The notes under the pieces are model-generated. The model was not told the DNA's origin, did not search any database, and saw only the letters and a list, made by a program, of their open reading frames with translations. From positions 1,302,001-1,366,000 of the forward strand of contig NZ_CP113925.1 of assembly GCF_029392015.1 (NCBI RefSeq): a stretch of 64,000 nt of DNA, written 5' to 3'. Positions 18,968 through 27,960 of this stretch are shown here, piece by piece. Made by a program: the position numbers and the translations under genes. This stretch comes from Bifidobacterium sp. ESL0728. Lineage in GTDB: Bacteria; Actinomycetota; Actinomycetes; Actinomycetales; Bifidobacteriaceae. Position 1 is the stretch's first letter. Every line of letters begins with the position of its first letter.

Positions 18968-19004
18968 TTGAATCCGGTTCGGTTCGCCATAACGAGTTAT
19001 ACAA

Positions 19005-19045
19005 AACGGTGGTTGCTCGATTTTCTTCGAGTGGTCACCGTTTTT
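19005..19045 (+). terminator. Terminator of rbpA
   Basis: AACGGTG..CTCGA (19005-19020) pairs with TCGAG..CACCGTT (19027-19042), followed by TTTT. Confidence 0.8.
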
Positions 19046-19287
19046 CGTATGGGAAATTTTTTGGTTGTGTTTCTTAGGATCGTGCTGAGAAAAGTTGGTA
19101 AATACGAAGACTATGAGAAATACTTGACCGGCAATGGATTATTAATGTAGCTGCAATTTTTTAGTTGCGTGATTCTCAACGTTGATCTCTTAGAATCGAT
19201 CTGAGAGAATTTTAGGGAAAATATCACTCTATACCTCATGATTTGCATATGACTGGTAACCAAGAATAAGTGTTTATCCGATAATGT
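19046..19287. other. Gene-free lead-in to the hairpin array
   Basis: AT-rich DNA with no supportable gene; the 60-codon frame ending at 19150 has no ribosome site and crosses the rbpA terminator. Confidence 0.5.
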
Positions 19288-19690
19288 ACGTTATGTCAGA
19301 TTTCTTTGAAATCTGACATAACGTCACCTCGTTATATACCAAGCTGCGCTTGCTTACATAACGAGGTGCCCCACTTACGGCACTAAGAAAAATCTGACAT
19401 AACGTCGCTACGTTATATACCCAAGCTATGCTTGACTTACATAACGTAGCGCCCCCATTACTGCACTAAGAGAATCTTGACATAACGTTTCGTGATTATA
19501 TACTCAAGCTGCGCTTGGCTTACATAATTACTCACGGTCGCCGCCATTACTAGTTTGAGAAAATCCTGACACATATTCTTACTCGTTATATACTCAAAGA
19601 AAGCCTGGCTTAGATAACGCCGCGCTCACGGTTGCCAGACACGTTATCTATAACCAAGCTCTATTGCTTACATAAACTTGGTCTCTCGCA
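19288..19690. repeat. Tandem array of about five hairpin units with compensating base changes
   Basis: It opens with a perfect 17-base inverted repeat (19288-19304 and 19308-19324, loop TTT). Units of roughly 70-90 bases follow, each beginning near CTGACATAACGT (19313, 19394, 19477, 19566, about 19636). Unit A pairs 19325-19335 with 19358-19368. Unit B pairs 19406-19416 with 19441-19451. Unit C pairs 19491-19499 with 19524-19536, with a four-base bulge. Inside each is CAAGC-NNN-GCTTG (19340-19352, 19422-19434, 19505-19517). A and B differ at three stem positions, and all three changes keep pairing. Units D and E are degenerate. Strand and function are unknown. Confidence 0.85.
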
Positions 19691-19776
19691 CAGCTGCACA
19701 AGGAATCTAACACCAAATCCTGCATTATGGCTCGGTTGTCTGCGCAAGATTGTACAAGCCTTGGAATGTTGATTTC

Positions 19777-20157
19777 TTAATTCACTGTTGTGTGATGACG
19801 CTTTGAGAGGACATCGTCGATGATGCTTCTCTGAGCTTGTTTGGCCTGAAGATACATAAGAACTAGTTCAGCCACGAAAAAGGCTCCCAGCACGACGGCA
19901 GATGGGATGCCTAGAATGGCGTAGACATGACGGATTGTACCGTTAATCTGAGCGCGAAGAAGCTTGTAGACGCCGTATGGAGCGCAACACAGGAACATCG
20001 AGACGATCTGCATGATGATGACCGACCACTGAACGGTCTCGACTTTTCGATGGTCGTCTTTTTTGCGCAGAGCTCCGTTGATGACGCAGATCGCGCAGAT
20101 TCCCAATGCCCAGAGCAGGGCGAAAATCCATAGGAATCCTGGAAGTATGGCTGCCAT
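19777..20157 (-). CDS. Small multi-pass membrane protein of unknown function
   Basis: Protein of 126 residues with three membrane segments (about 4-28, 44-66 and 80-106) and a basic cytoplasmic-looking C-terminus (AKQAQRSIIDDVLSKRHH). No family recognised. The second helix carries FLCCAPYGVYK. ACGAGG precedes the ATG at a reasonable distance. It stands alone between the hairpin array and the MerR gene; nothing nearby hints at its job. Confidence 0.65.
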   Translation of the reverse strand: MAAILPGFLWIFALLWALGICAICVINGALRKKDDHRKVETVQWSVIIMQIVSMFLCCAPYGVYKLLRAQINGTIRHVYAILGIPSAVVLGAFFVAELVLMYLQAKQAQRSIIDDVLSKRHHTTVN

Positions 20158-20275
20158 TGTTCGAAACCTCGTGTCGGTGTTTGTCGGTAACCCTAAATTT
20201 TAAAAAGTCGAATAAGTGTAAGCAAATAAATATTTGATATTAATATTTATTCAATCGCATAACCAAAATACCGAA

Positions 20276-20953
20276 TCAGTGCTGTGCGGCCCGCTCCAGA
20301 CGCTGATTCTCGAGCTTTTGACGCATCCGTTCGGCAGCGATGTCGTCGACGGGTGAAATCGGCAAAGCCGATACCGAAGAATCACCAGGCGTAATGTCAA
20401 TGTGCTTCTCCTGCTCAAGCTGCGAGTCCACCTGGTTCCACAACTTCCCCACCGAAACTCCGAAAACAGCTGTGCCTTCGTCAATCAACTTCAGCACTTC
20501 GTCGCCATCCTCGCATTCCTTGACATCCTGACCGTCGCAGATGATGGTCATGTGTTCAAGCTGAGAGGTGTGATGACGAGAAAGAAAACCGATGGCAGCG
20601 GTGACGTTCTGCAGATTGACGCCGATATCCAGCAGCTTCTTGGAGACAGCCAGAATCAGGACATCTTTGAACGAATACAGCCTTCTGGAACCCGAGCCGT
20701 GTGAAGTAGCAATGGAGGGAACCACGATTCGCTTACTGGCCCAGTAATCAAGTTGGCGGTATGTGATGCCGGCAACTTTGGAAGCCACCGTTCCTCTATA
20801 ACCTCGAGTTGCGGCTTCATCCGTGGATTCGGAGAACAACTCCCCCTGCACCAAGTCGGAAGAGCTTCCACCTTTGGCCTTGGAAGTTTTCCTGAGAGAG
20901 GAAGAACGAGACGGAGCCCTGGCTATCGTTGTTACTTTGCTACTGGCACCCAC
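20276..20953 (-). CDS. MerR-family regulator, FtsR-like
   Basis: DNA-binding regulator of about 225 residues. A MerR-type helix-turn-helix (GITYRQLDYWASKRIVVPS, then SGSRRLYSFKDVLILAVSKKL) is preceded by a Ser/Lys-rich tail and followed by a helical C-terminal part without effector-binding Cys. Corynebacterium FtsR, which acts on ftsZ, lies beside the FHA protein gene odhI in the same way, so that identity is likely by context. The start is GTG at 20953, six bases after AAAGGAG. An in-frame TTG at 20977 lies upstream of that ribosome site and is not used in my call. Confidence 0.8.
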   Translation of the reverse strand: MGASSKVTTIARAPSRSSSLRKTSKAKGGSSSDLVQGELFSESTDEAATRGYRGTVASKVAGITYRQLDYWASKRIVVPSIATSHGSGSRRLYSFKDVLILAVSKKLLDIGVNLQNVTAAIGFLSRHHTSQLEHMTIICDGQDVKECEDGDEVLKLIDEGTAVFGVSVGKLWNQVDSQLEQEKHIDITPGDSSVSALPISPVDDIAAERMRQKLENQRLERAAQH

Positions 20954-21000
20954 GGCCTTCTCCTTTCTTCCTTGCAAATTCCGAAATCAGCGGAAAATTC

Positions 21001-21450
21001 TCACTTTGAAACCACAGCCGACGGCGAAAAGAAGACCAGACGGAACTTCCCTATCATGATCTCGTCCCCATTGTGCAATGTCGCACAATCCACGCGCTGG
21101 CGATTGACGTATGTTCCATTGAGGCTTCCTGCGTCCGCGACTTCGAAAGTGTTTCCGACACGGCGAAACACTGCGTGCGCACGTGAAACGGTGGAGTCAT
21201 CCAGAAGGATGTCGGCATGCGGATCGCGGCCGACGCTCACTTCGTCCTCGTCGAGAAGGTAGCGGGAACCGGACACCGCTCCCCTGGTCGAAATCAGCAA
21301 CGCCGAACCCGGCGACAGCTTGGTGATGGTGTCCAGATCGTCTTGGGTCAGTGGACGGTCACCTGCAGAGGTGGCAGGAATATTGACAGCGGGCAGGCCA
21401 ATGATGGTTGTTTCGCCCGCGCTTGGAATCGGATTAGTCATATCACTCAT
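21001..21450 (-). CDS. FHA-domain protein of the GarA/OdhI family
   Basis: Phosphothreonine-binding switch protein of 149 residues. The FHA domain covers about 60-140, with the conserved VGRDPHADI, SRAHAVF and SLNGTYVN blocks. The N-terminal tail contains ETTIIGLP; in GarA and OdhI an ETT-type motif is phosphorylated by Ser/Thr kinases and then folds back on the FHA domain. Those relatives control 2-oxoglutarate metabolism. The ATG overlaps the stop of the DUF881 gene (ATGA), so translation is coupled. The MerR gene follows, as in other actinobacteria. Confidence 0.9.
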   Translation of the reverse strand: MSDMTNPIPSAGETTIIGLPAVNIPATSAGDRPLTQDDLDTITKLSPGSALLISTRGAVSGSRYLLDEDEVSVGRDPHADILLDDSTVSRAHAVFRRVGNTFEVADAGSLNGTYVNRQRVDCATLHNGDEIMIGKFRLVFFSPSAVVSK

Positions 21451-22256
21451 TCTACTGTTTTCGCGTACTGATATTGCCCGACGTCGCGTGTCTCGCTGAT
21501 ATCTACACTTTCGCTCTGCGTCACCGTCACATCGGCACCGAATTTGACCTTGAAGCGAGAACCAACGCCACCGGCGATATTGACGGCGTTCGCCAGATTC
21601 TGCGGGTCACCGATGGCCTTGACCTTGTATGGGGTCTTCAGTGCCTGTCCATCACATTCCAAGCCTTTTTTGGTGTCCGAAACATAGGTTGAAGTCACCA
21701 CACGAACGTTGTCCAAGGCCATGACCTCAACGCCGGCGTTGCGCAGCTCCTCAAGAAGCTGGAACATGGTGGCGGCATCGATGCGTTCCTTGCTTCCCTG
21801 CGAGATCGTGATGATGACGCCTTTGCCCTCGGCCGGCAGACGGCCGGAAAGGATACCGCTGGTGTCCTCGTTCTCTTTGGCGATGCGCTGCGCCTCCTGC
21901 TGCTTGTTCGCCGCGGCTTTCAGCGAGTTGAGCTGGCCGGTCAATTCGGTTTTGCGCTGCTGCAGGTTCTGCACCTGCGTACTGGTCTCGCTGATGAGCC
22001 TAGTGAGCTCTTCCTCGCTCATGGTTTCGTAGCTTGAAGTCTTGTTATTGAGCTGGATGGCATAGCCGAAGCCAAGCAGAGCGCACAGAAGAACGATCAA
22101 GAGGCTGGTCATCAGTCTGGTGACGAGCCCACCGCCCATTTTTCTTGGTTTTTTGCGCACCAAAGGGAAGGAACCGGTATCGGTACGATCGTTTTCCCGG
22201 TCCTGGGCATGCTGGATGTGCATGCTGTTGAGAATGTTATGCTTTCTGACTGCCAT
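21447..22256 (-). CDS. DUF881 membrane-anchored protein (second of two)
   Basis: Protein of 269 residues: cytoplasmic N-terminus, one membrane helix (about 44-66), a coiled coil (about 70-120, LISETSTQVQNLQQRKTELT) and an external DUF881 domain with GKGVIITISQGS and NAGVEVMALDNVRV. The function of DUF881 is unknown; paired copies flanking a small basic protein gene are a conserved actinobacterial arrangement, possibly tied to sporulation or cell-wall processes. Separated by six bases from sbp upstream and overlapping the FHA gene downstream. Confidence 0.88.
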   Translation of the reverse strand: MAVRKHNILNSMHIQHAQDRENDRTDTGSFPLVRKKPRKMGGGLVTRLMTSLLIVLLCALLGFGYAIQLNNKTSSYETMSEEELTRLISETSTQVQNLQQRKTELTGQLNSLKAAANKQQEAQRIAKENEDTSGILSGRLPAEGKGVIITISQGSKERIDAATMFQLLEELRNAGVEVMALDNVRVVTSTYVSDTKKGLECDGQALKTPYKVKAIGDPQNLANAVNIAGGVGSRFKVKFGADVTVTQSESVDISETRDVGQYQYAKTVE

Positions 22257-22262
22257 CGTCGA

Positions 22263-22598
22263 TCAGCCCTTGAAGATGAACCGACGGATGGCGGAGACGT
22301 TGGAGAAGATTCGTATGCCGAGCACGACGATGACGGCGGTCTGCAACTGGGAGCCAACGCCGAGCTGGTTGCCGAGCAGGACGAGCAACGTGGCTGTCAG
22401 AACGTTGGAAATGAAGGATATGACGAACACCTTGTCGGAGAAGGAACGTTCGAAATAGGCCCTTGCCGCACCCAGCAAGGCGTCGAGGGCCGCCACCACC
22501 ATAATCGGCAGATACGGCTGCAGGACTATGGGGATATCCGGCTTCACGAAGATGCCGATGATGACCCCGATGATCAGACCGAGCACTGCTGCCATCAT
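22263..22598 (-). CDS. Small basic protein, DUF1290 (Sbp)
   Basis: Membrane protein of 111 residues matching the Sbp/DUF1290 family: helix 1 at about 3-18, KPDIPIVLQPYLPIMVVAALDA, YFERSFSDKVFVISFISNV and a final helix. Function not known. Its ATG overlaps the stop of the preceding DUF881 gene (ATGA), with AAAAGGAG just before it, so it is translated as part of the same unit. Confidence 0.9.
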   Translation of the reverse strand: MMAAVLGLIIGVIIGIFVKPDIPIVLQPYLPIMVVAALDALLGAARAYFERSFSDKVFVISFISNVLTATLLVLLGNQLGVGSQLQTAVIVVLGIRIFSNVSAIRRFIFKG

Positions 22599-23572
22599 TT
22601 GCTCCTTTTTGCGTAGGTTACATTCGTAGCTTCCGCCGCTGCCAACCTCAATGAGTAGGATCTCGACACCTGCGGATTGATACCCGCGGCGTTAAGCGTC
22701 CGATACAGATCAGGTTGCGCTTTGCTGTTCATTGCTTGCGACAGGTCTTTCGAATTACCTATCGCTTCTATCTTATAAGGACTCGCCACCTGATTCACCC
22801 CTATGAGAATCGTCTGCCCTGCGGTACGTACGGAAGTCGAGACGCCGATACGGTAGCCGTTGATGGCAATCGCCTCGGCTCCGGCCTTCCAAAGCAGGTT
22901 GACAATCCCCTGTAAATCGGAATCGGTGACCACACGGATATGATTCGTGCTGTTTTCCCGCGGGCCGGCTCCGTTGGCAGCGCTGGAGGCCACAGGATCG
23001 GCCAGAGTGAAGACGATGCCGGGCCCTTTGACAGCCAGCGCACCATTGGTCATTTCATCTTGGGTAAGCGTCGAATCGGGTCTGGCGTCAGGCATGGAAT
23101 CTGATTGTTTGACGACTTTGGCGTGCAGGTCGGTGACCTCGGTGGTGATTTTCTTAAGGCTTGTATTTTGCTGTTGCAATTCCGAGATGAGGCTTGCACG
23201 CACCTGTTTGCGAGGATCGGTATTGAGCTGACGGACGAAAACACTGCCGACGAAACCCACAGCGATGCAGATGATGAACACGATGATGCGGGTGAACCAG
23301 ATGGAGAATTTCGAGTGCGGTTTCTGCTGGGTCAGTCTCGCATCGGAGAAAAGAGGGTCAAGCGGACGGTTGGTCAGATCGTCAATCAGTCTAAGGCTGT
23401 CGTCATCGACTTTGCGCCGATGATGGGAGGAGAGAGCCGCTGCATCATCGGCGCTCAAGACATGCCAGGATCCCAGATTTTGAACGTCCTGCGAGAACAC
23501 CGCGCGTCGTTTGCTCGGTTGTTCGTCGATTTCCACAGAAAAGGATGCAGGTGCTCGTTCCGGTTTCGTCAT
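22595..23572 (-). CDS. DUF881 membrane-anchored protein (first of two)
   Basis: Protein of 325 residues. A long cytoplasmic N-terminus (about 90 residues) is followed by a membrane helix (about 90-110, IIVFIICIAVGFVGSVFV), a coiled-coil stretch and the external DUF881 domain (GPGIVFTLADP, NHIRVVTDSDLQ, AINGYRIG). The start abuts the pgsA stop (TAA then ATG). It is a distant paralogue of the gene at 21447-22256, the pair enclosing sbp. Confidence 0.88.
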   Translation of the reverse strand: MTKPERAPASFSVEIDEQPSKRRAVFSQDVQNLGSWHVLSADDAAALSSHHRRKVDDDSLRLIDDLTNRPLDPLFSDARLTQQKPHSKFSIWFTRIIVFIICIAVGFVGSVFVRQLNTDPRKQVRASLISELQQQNTSLKKITTEVTDLHAKVVKQSDSMPDARPDSTLTQDEMTNGALAVKGPGIVFTLADPVASSAANGAGPRENSTNHIRVVTDSDLQGIVNLLWKAGAEAIAINGYRIGVSTSVRTAGQTILIGVNQVASPYKIEAIGNSKDLSQAMNSKAQPDLYRTLNAAGINPQVSRSYSLRLAAAEATNVTYAKRSK

Positions 23573-24181
23573 TTATTCGTCCGAGTCGTGACGGATCAGT
23601 TTGACACCCTGACGGATATAGATATATCCAGCCAACCAATAAAGAATGATGCCCCAAATTCCGGCGGCCAAAGCAGCAAGATGAAGAATCTGGGTAAACG
23701 TATTGCTCCACAAATCCGCGAAAATCAGCGCGGTGATGGATATCATCAATAACGCGGTTCCCGCTTTCCCCACAAAATGGACCGGCAACGGCCCATAGTC
23801 GTGCTGAGCCAGAATAATGATCAACACCAACAATATGAGGTCGCGAAGCCCCACGATGAACAGCATCCACCACGGAATGATGCCTGCCAATCCGAGTGCC
23901 AGAATGCTGCAGAATATCAGGAGCCTGTCTGCCAACGGGTCGAGGATCTGGCCGATCTTGCTGACCTGATTCCATTTCCGGGCAATAATCCCATCCAAAC
24001 CGTCACTTGCTGCCGAAACCGCCAACACGATAAGTGCCACAATCATCTTGTGCTGCGCAATCAGCCACGAAATGAACGGTATCGAGACGATGCGCAGAAT
24101 ACTGATGAGATTCGGCACCGTGAAATAGATATCCCGCGCGTCCGGACTGTAACGGTTGTTGGAATTGATTGGAAGTTTCAT
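23573..24181 (-). CDS. pgsA: CDP-alcohol phosphatidyltransferase, probably phosphatidylglycerophosphate synthase
   Basis: Membrane enzyme joining CDP-diacylglycerol to an alcohol phosphate, a step in phospholipid synthesis. The 202 residues show the family signature at 60-85: DGLDGIIAR, then G eight residues on, then D and D (GQILDPLAD). Four or more further membrane helices follow. PgsA is the best assignment because this locus (pgsA, DUF881, sbp, DUF881, FHA) is conserved; another alcohol acceptor cannot be excluded. It starts eight bases after hisG ends. CdsA, which supplies the substrate, is encoded at 30343-31329. Confidence 0.88.
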   Translation of the reverse strand: MKLPINSNNRYSPDARDIYFTVPNLISILRIVSIPFISWLIAQHKMIVALIVLAVSAASDGLDGIIARKWNQVSKIGQILDPLADRLLIFCSILALGLAGIIPWWMLFIVGLRDLILLVLIIILAQHDYGPLPVHFVGKAGTALLMISITALIFADLWSNTFTQILHLAALAAGIWGIILYWLAGYIYIRQGVKLIRHDSDE

Positions 24182-24189
24182 AAACAGGT

Positions 24190-25041
24190 TCAGATTCTTG
24201 AAGCTTGCAGAGCGGTGACGATGATGGCTCGTGCGCCGACGTCATAAAGTTGGTCCATCGTCTGATTCACCTTCTCGCGTTCCACCATGGCGCGGACAGC
24301 GCACCATTGCTGATCGTGAAGCGGTGAGATGGTCGGGCTTTCCAACCCTGGGGTGAGCGCTACGGCCGCGCCGACCTTGCTGACCGGTACGTCATAGTCC
24401 ATCATGACATACCGTCGGGCGGTGAGCACGCCTTCGAGACGTCGTTTGAAGATCTGAAGCTGTTTATCGCTCTCGGAAAGATGGGGGGAACGAATGAGGA
24501 TGGCTTCGGAATGCAGGATCGGGTCGGCGAATATACGCAATCCGGCGTTGCGCAGCGTGGTGCCGGTGGAGACCACATCGGCGATGAGGTCGGCGACACC
24601 GAGCTGGACGGAGGATTCGACGGCACCGTCAAGATGGGTGATGTCGGCATGCAAGCCATGGGCTGAAAGGTAATCTCGGACCAGCTTATCAAACGAACTT
24701 GCGATGCGTTTGCCGTTGACGTCCTCAAGTTTGTTGATGGGAGAATCCTTTGGAGCCGCAAAACGGAACGTTGACGCGCCGAAGCCAAGCGGAAGATCCT
24801 CGGTGGCCTTGGTATCGGTGTTGAGCAGCATATCACGGCCGGTAATACCGATATCAATGGCGCCCTGACCTACGTAAATGGCGATATCCAGAGGGCGAAG
24901 GTAGAAAAGCTCGACCTGATTGTCGTGGTCCTCGACCACCAATTGACGTGGCTGTGTGCGCAGTTGGTATCCGGCTTCCTGCAACAGACTCCACGCAGGC
25001 TCAGAAAGCATGCCCTTGTTGGGTACGGCAATCCTCAGCAT
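24190..25041 (-). CDS. hisG: ATP phosphoribosyltransferase HisG, long form
   Basis: First step of histidine synthesis: joins ATP and PRPP. The catalytic domain carries [11 protein letters not shown] (about 60-70) and the PRPP-binding signature [14 protein letters not shown] (about 152-165). Residues from about 210 form the C-terminal domain that binds histidine for feedback inhibition, so this is the long, self-sufficient form that needs no HisZ. It follows hisE after a 63-base gap and leads directly into pgsA. Confidence 0.96.
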   Translation of the reverse strand: MLRIAVPNKGMLSEPAWSLLQEAGYQLRTQPRQLVVEDHDNQVELFYLRPLDIAIYVGQGAIDIGITGRDMLLNTDTKATEDLPLGFGASTFRFAAPKDSPINKLEDVNGKRIASSFDKLVRDYLSAHGLHADITHLDGAVESSVQLGVADLIADVVSTGTTLRNAGLRIFADPILHSEAILIRSPHLSESDKQLQIFKRRLEGVLTARRYVMMDYDVPVSKVGAAVALTPGLESPTISPLHDQQWCAVRAMVEREKVNQTMDQLYDVGARAIIVTALQASRI

Positions 25042-25104
25042 TTTCCTTCCTCCCTTACTTCTCTTCTTTCATTGACCTTGACCGATATGAACCGCCATCG
25101 GTTC

Positions 25105-25368
25105 CTAAAGGTTTTTATACAGGTCGTCGAGACTGATGCCATGCTTGATCATCATGACTTGGATATGGTAGATGAGCTGGCTCATTTCCTCGGCAGTGCG
25201 GTCGGCGCCTTCGTATTCTGCGGCGATCCAGGTCTCCCCCGCCTCTTCATTGATCTTCTTGCCAATGAAATGCGTGCCTTTGTCCAGCTCGTCGACCGTC
25301 TTGGAACCCATAGGTCGGGTTTCGGCTTTTTCACTGAGTTCTTTGAACAATGATTCAAATGTCTTCAT
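25105..25368 (-). CDS. hisE: Phosphoribosyl-ATP pyrophosphatase HisE
   Basis: Second step of histidine synthesis, hydrolysing phosphoribosyl-ATP to phosphoribosyl-AMP. The 87 residues show the MazG-like metal-binding motif [14 protein letters not shown] and a downstream [10 protein letters not shown]. It is a stand-alone HisE; HisI is encoded separately at 27435-27863. It lies between rpe and hisG, the usual actinobacterial order. Confidence 0.95.
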   Translation of the reverse strand: MKTFESLFKELSEKAETRPMGSKTVDELDKGTHFIGKKINEEAGETWIAAEYEGADRTAEEMSQLIYHIQVMMIKHGISLDDLYKNL

Positions 25369-25420
25369 CGTTTTGCTCTCCGTTGTTGCTCACACCGCTA
25401 AGCGCGTGTCGTATACGTAT

Positions 25421-26086
25421 TCAGGCTTGATATGCGGCTTCCGCTTTGGCGCGGATATCGTCGATTGCCTTGGCACGGTCCTCGGCCCCGTAGACTGCGG
25501 AACCCGCGACGAGCACATCGGCTCCGGCCTTGGCCACGACGTCCGCCGTTTGGGGGCTCACGCCGCCATCAACCTGAATGTGGGTATTGAGGCCACGTCT
25601 GGTGATTTCGTCACGCAGGCGACGGACCTTGGCCATTTGGTTGTCGAGGAACTTCTGGCCTCCGAAACCGGGTTCGACCGTCATGATCAGAATCATGTCG
25701 AATTCGTCCAGGATATCGAAAATCGGCTCCACTGGTTCCGCGGGGCGCACAGCGAAGCAAGCCTTGCATCCCATCTCGTGCAGCTGACGGGCAAGACGCA
25801 CCGGGGCATGCACCGCACCCATATGGAAACTGACCGAGGCTGCACCGAGCTTGGCGTATTCAGGGGCCCAGCGATCCGGGTCCTCGATCATCAGATGGAC
25901 ATCGACCGGCAGGTCGGTCACCTCGCAGATGCGCTTGACGACGGGTTCGCCAATAGTGAGATTCGGAACGAAATGATGGTCCATCACATCGACGTGAACC
26001 AGATCGGCGTGGTCGATGGCTTTGAGATCTCGTTCAAGATTGCAGAAATCGGCGGAAAGAATGCTTGGTGCGATTTGAATGGTCAT
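25421..26086 (-). CDS. rpe: Ribulose-phosphate 3-epimerase
   Basis: Interconverts ribulose 5-phosphate and xylulose 5-phosphate, feeding the pentose-phosphate and bifid (phosphoketolase) pathways. A TIM barrel of about 221 residues: APSILSADF at the start, the metal-binding HVDVMDHHFVPNLTIG, MTVEPGFGGQKF and VDGGV. The frame is open farther up to 26155, but homologues begin at MTIQIAPS, and the ATG at 26086 has AGGA eight bases ahead, so I use it. Followed by hisE. Confidence 0.95.
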   Translation of the reverse strand: MTIQIAPSILSADFCNLERDLKAIDHADLVHVDVMDHHFVPNLTIGEPVVKRICEVTDLPVDVHLMIEDPDRWAPEYAKLGAASVSFHMGAVHAPVRLARQLHEMGCKACFAVRPAEPVEPIFDILDEFDMILIMTVEPGFGGQKFLDNQMAKVRRLRDEITRRGLNTHIQVDGGVSPQTADVVAKAGADVLVAGSAVYGAEDRAKAIDDIRAKAEAAYQA

Positions 26087-26220
26087 AACTGTATATCCTA
26101 TGCTGTGCGAACGACTTGAAAATGGCTGATAACAAAGCCTCAGGAGAATCTTCACCGCTTTTTTAGATATCGAAACCTTCGATGTCGTATTATTTGTTTT
26201 GCGGCTAAATGGTTTCCCGA

Positions 26221-27219
26221 CTACTTCTTTTCAGCCTTGTCTTTTGCTTTCTGGGCTTCGGCTTCCGTGCGTTCCTCAACTTCCGTCAAAGTGCGCAGGC
26301 GTTCGGACAGACTTATGGTGGAACTTCCAACCTTTTGCACGACGATGAATGCCACCACACCCAGTACGAAAACAACCATGGAAACCCAGACATTGACACG
26401 CACACCCAGAATTTCGTGTGCAAAATCGATGCGTAACGCCTCAATCCAGGTGCGCCCGGCGGTATACCACATCACGTATATGGTGAAGAGGCTTCCGGCT
26501 TTGAGTCTGTGCATCGCTTTATGGCCGATCCAGATGATGAGCGCTGCACCGATGAGGTTCCAGATCATTTCGTAGAGGAATGTGGGCTGGAACAGGGTTC
26601 CGGTCGGGCAGGTCTCACCATCGTAACACTGTTCTCCGTGGCCGATGGCCGAGCCGGCCATGTTGAGTTTCAAGCCCCATGGAAGGGTCGTCGGGGCGCC
26701 GTAAAGCTCTTGATTGAACCAGTTGCCCAATCTTCCGACGGCTTGCGCCACCAAAAGCCCCGGGGCGACTGCGTCCGCAAGTAATGCCATCGGGTAATGC
26801 TTGTGACGGCACCATGCCCAGGCGGCCAGTGCGCCGAACAGGACACCGCCCCAGATACCGAGGCCACCGTTCCAAATGCGCAGTATCTCCATTGGGTCAC
26901 CGTTTGGTCCGAAGAACCGTTCCGGCGTGGTCACGACATGGTAAAGGCGCGCACCGATGATGCCCGCCGGCACCGCGCATAAAGCGATATCGAGAATCTG
27001 GTCGAAGTTGCCGCCGAGTTTCTTCCATCGTTTTTCGCAGATCCATACGGCAAGTACAATCCCGAGAAGAATGCACAGCGCATAAAATCGGATTGGAATC
27101 GGGCCAATCGACCAGTTGCCGATGGAAATCCGGGGAATGACGATTTTCGATATGGTCGGAGATGGAATATAAGCCAGGTTCCGACCTGCAAACAGATTCA
27201 ATGTCAATCCTTGTGTCAT
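26221..27219 (-). CDS. lgt: Prolipoprotein diacylglyceryl transferase Lgt
   Basis: Membrane enzyme that attaches diacylglycerol to the lipobox Cys of prolipoproteins. The 332 residues have seven predicted membrane helices. GARLYHVVT, NGGLGIWGG and the Lgt signature VGRLGNWFNQELYG (about 168-181) are present, along with GRTWIEALR near the C-terminus. A basic, Glu/Lys-rich cytoplasmic tail closes it. Lipoprotein substrates in this window include the products at 41277 and 58466. Downstream of hisI with a 215-base gap. Confidence 0.95.
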   Translation of the reverse strand: MTQGLTLNLFAGRNLAYIPSPTISKIVIPRISIGNWSIGPIPIRFYALCILLGIVLAVWICEKRWKKLGGNFDQILDIALCAVPAGIIGARLYHVVTTPERFFGPNGDPMEILRIWNGGLGIWGGVLFGALAAWAWCRHKHYPMALLADAVAPGLLVAQAVGRLGNWFNQELYGAPTTLPWGLKLNMAGSAIGHGEQCYDGETCPTGTLFQPTFLYEMIWNLIGAALIIWIGHKAMHRLKAGSLFTIYVMWYTAGRTWIEALRIDFAHEILGVRVNVWVSMVVFVLGVVAFIVVQKVGSSTISLSERLRTLTEVEERTEAEAQKAKDKAEKK

Positions 27220-27434
27220 GATCCCTCAAAGCATTGTGCCGATATTGTCTCTGCCGGCCATCATACCCGAGGCCATAACCGCTTCACTCGAGGGACACAG
27301 GAGTAGTGAAACTGCTTGAAATGGAAGCATGACAACGTTTCTGAAAGGAAATCTGGGATATGAAACCGGACTCCTGTCATCTCAATGTCAATGAGAAGTT
27401 CGGCTTTGCAACGCGACGAGAGGATTCAGCTGAC

Positions 27435-27863
27435 TCAACGGCAAATGTCGTTGGCAGCGTCTTCGGGCTTTCGTTCGCCGATTACGACAGGGACATGTCC
27501 GCCTTCGTCGAAGCAGGAACGGGCGCCGGTGTGGCAGGCTGCGCCGACCTGATCGACCTCGACCAGCAGAGCATCGCCGTCGCAGTCGAACGACAGGCTT
27601 TTGACGTATTGCACATGGCCAGAGGTGTCGCCTTTGCGCCAGTATTCCTGACGTGAACGGGACCAGAAAGTGACACGACCGGTGGTCAAGGTGCGACGCA
27701 GAGCCTCGTCGTTCATATAGCCGACCATCAGCACCCGTTTGGAGTCATACTGTTGAATGACCGCAGCCACCAAGCCTTTGTCATCACGTTTCAGGCGCGC
27801 TGCAAGTCGGGGATCCAGAGTTTTGCTGTTGTCATAGATGATTTCGTTCTTTTCCATCTTCAT
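27435..27863 (-). CDS. hisI: Phosphoribosyl-AMP cyclohydrolase HisI
   Basis: Third step of histidine synthesis, opening the adenine ring of phosphoribosyl-AMP. Motifs are [31 protein letters not shown] and [19 protein letters not shown]; the Asp and Cys residues bind magnesium and zinc. No HisE domain is fused. An AAGAGAG site supports the ATG at 27863; the frame runs farther up to 27908 without a better start. It follows hisF by about 100 bases. Confidence 0.95.
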   Translation of the reverse strand: MKMEKNEIIYDNSKTLDPRLAARLKRDDKGLVAAVIQQYDSKRVLMVGYMNDEALRRTLTTGRVTFWSRSRQEYWRKGDTSGHVQYVKSLSFDCDGDALLVEVDQVGAACHTGARSCFDEGGHVPVVIGERKPEDAANDICR

Positions 27864-27960
27864 TCTCTCTTGTTTTCCTTGATTACAGGTATGTTCCGGC
27901 ATTATCAATCAGCGCATTACGTCTGTTTGCATTCAAAATTTCATTTGAGCGTTGGCTGTG

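Noticed and set aside
19288-19690. CRISPR array
   Set aside because: Units are hairpins that vary within the repeat itself; there are no identical repeats with unique equal-length spacers and no cas genes.
19288-19690. Type III toxin-antitoxin RNA repeats or integron attC sites
   Set aside because: No toxin gene or integrase is adjacent, units are longer than ToxI repeats, and no cassettes separate them.
25172-26119. 315-codon plus-strand frame
   Set aside because: Antisense to hisE and rpe.
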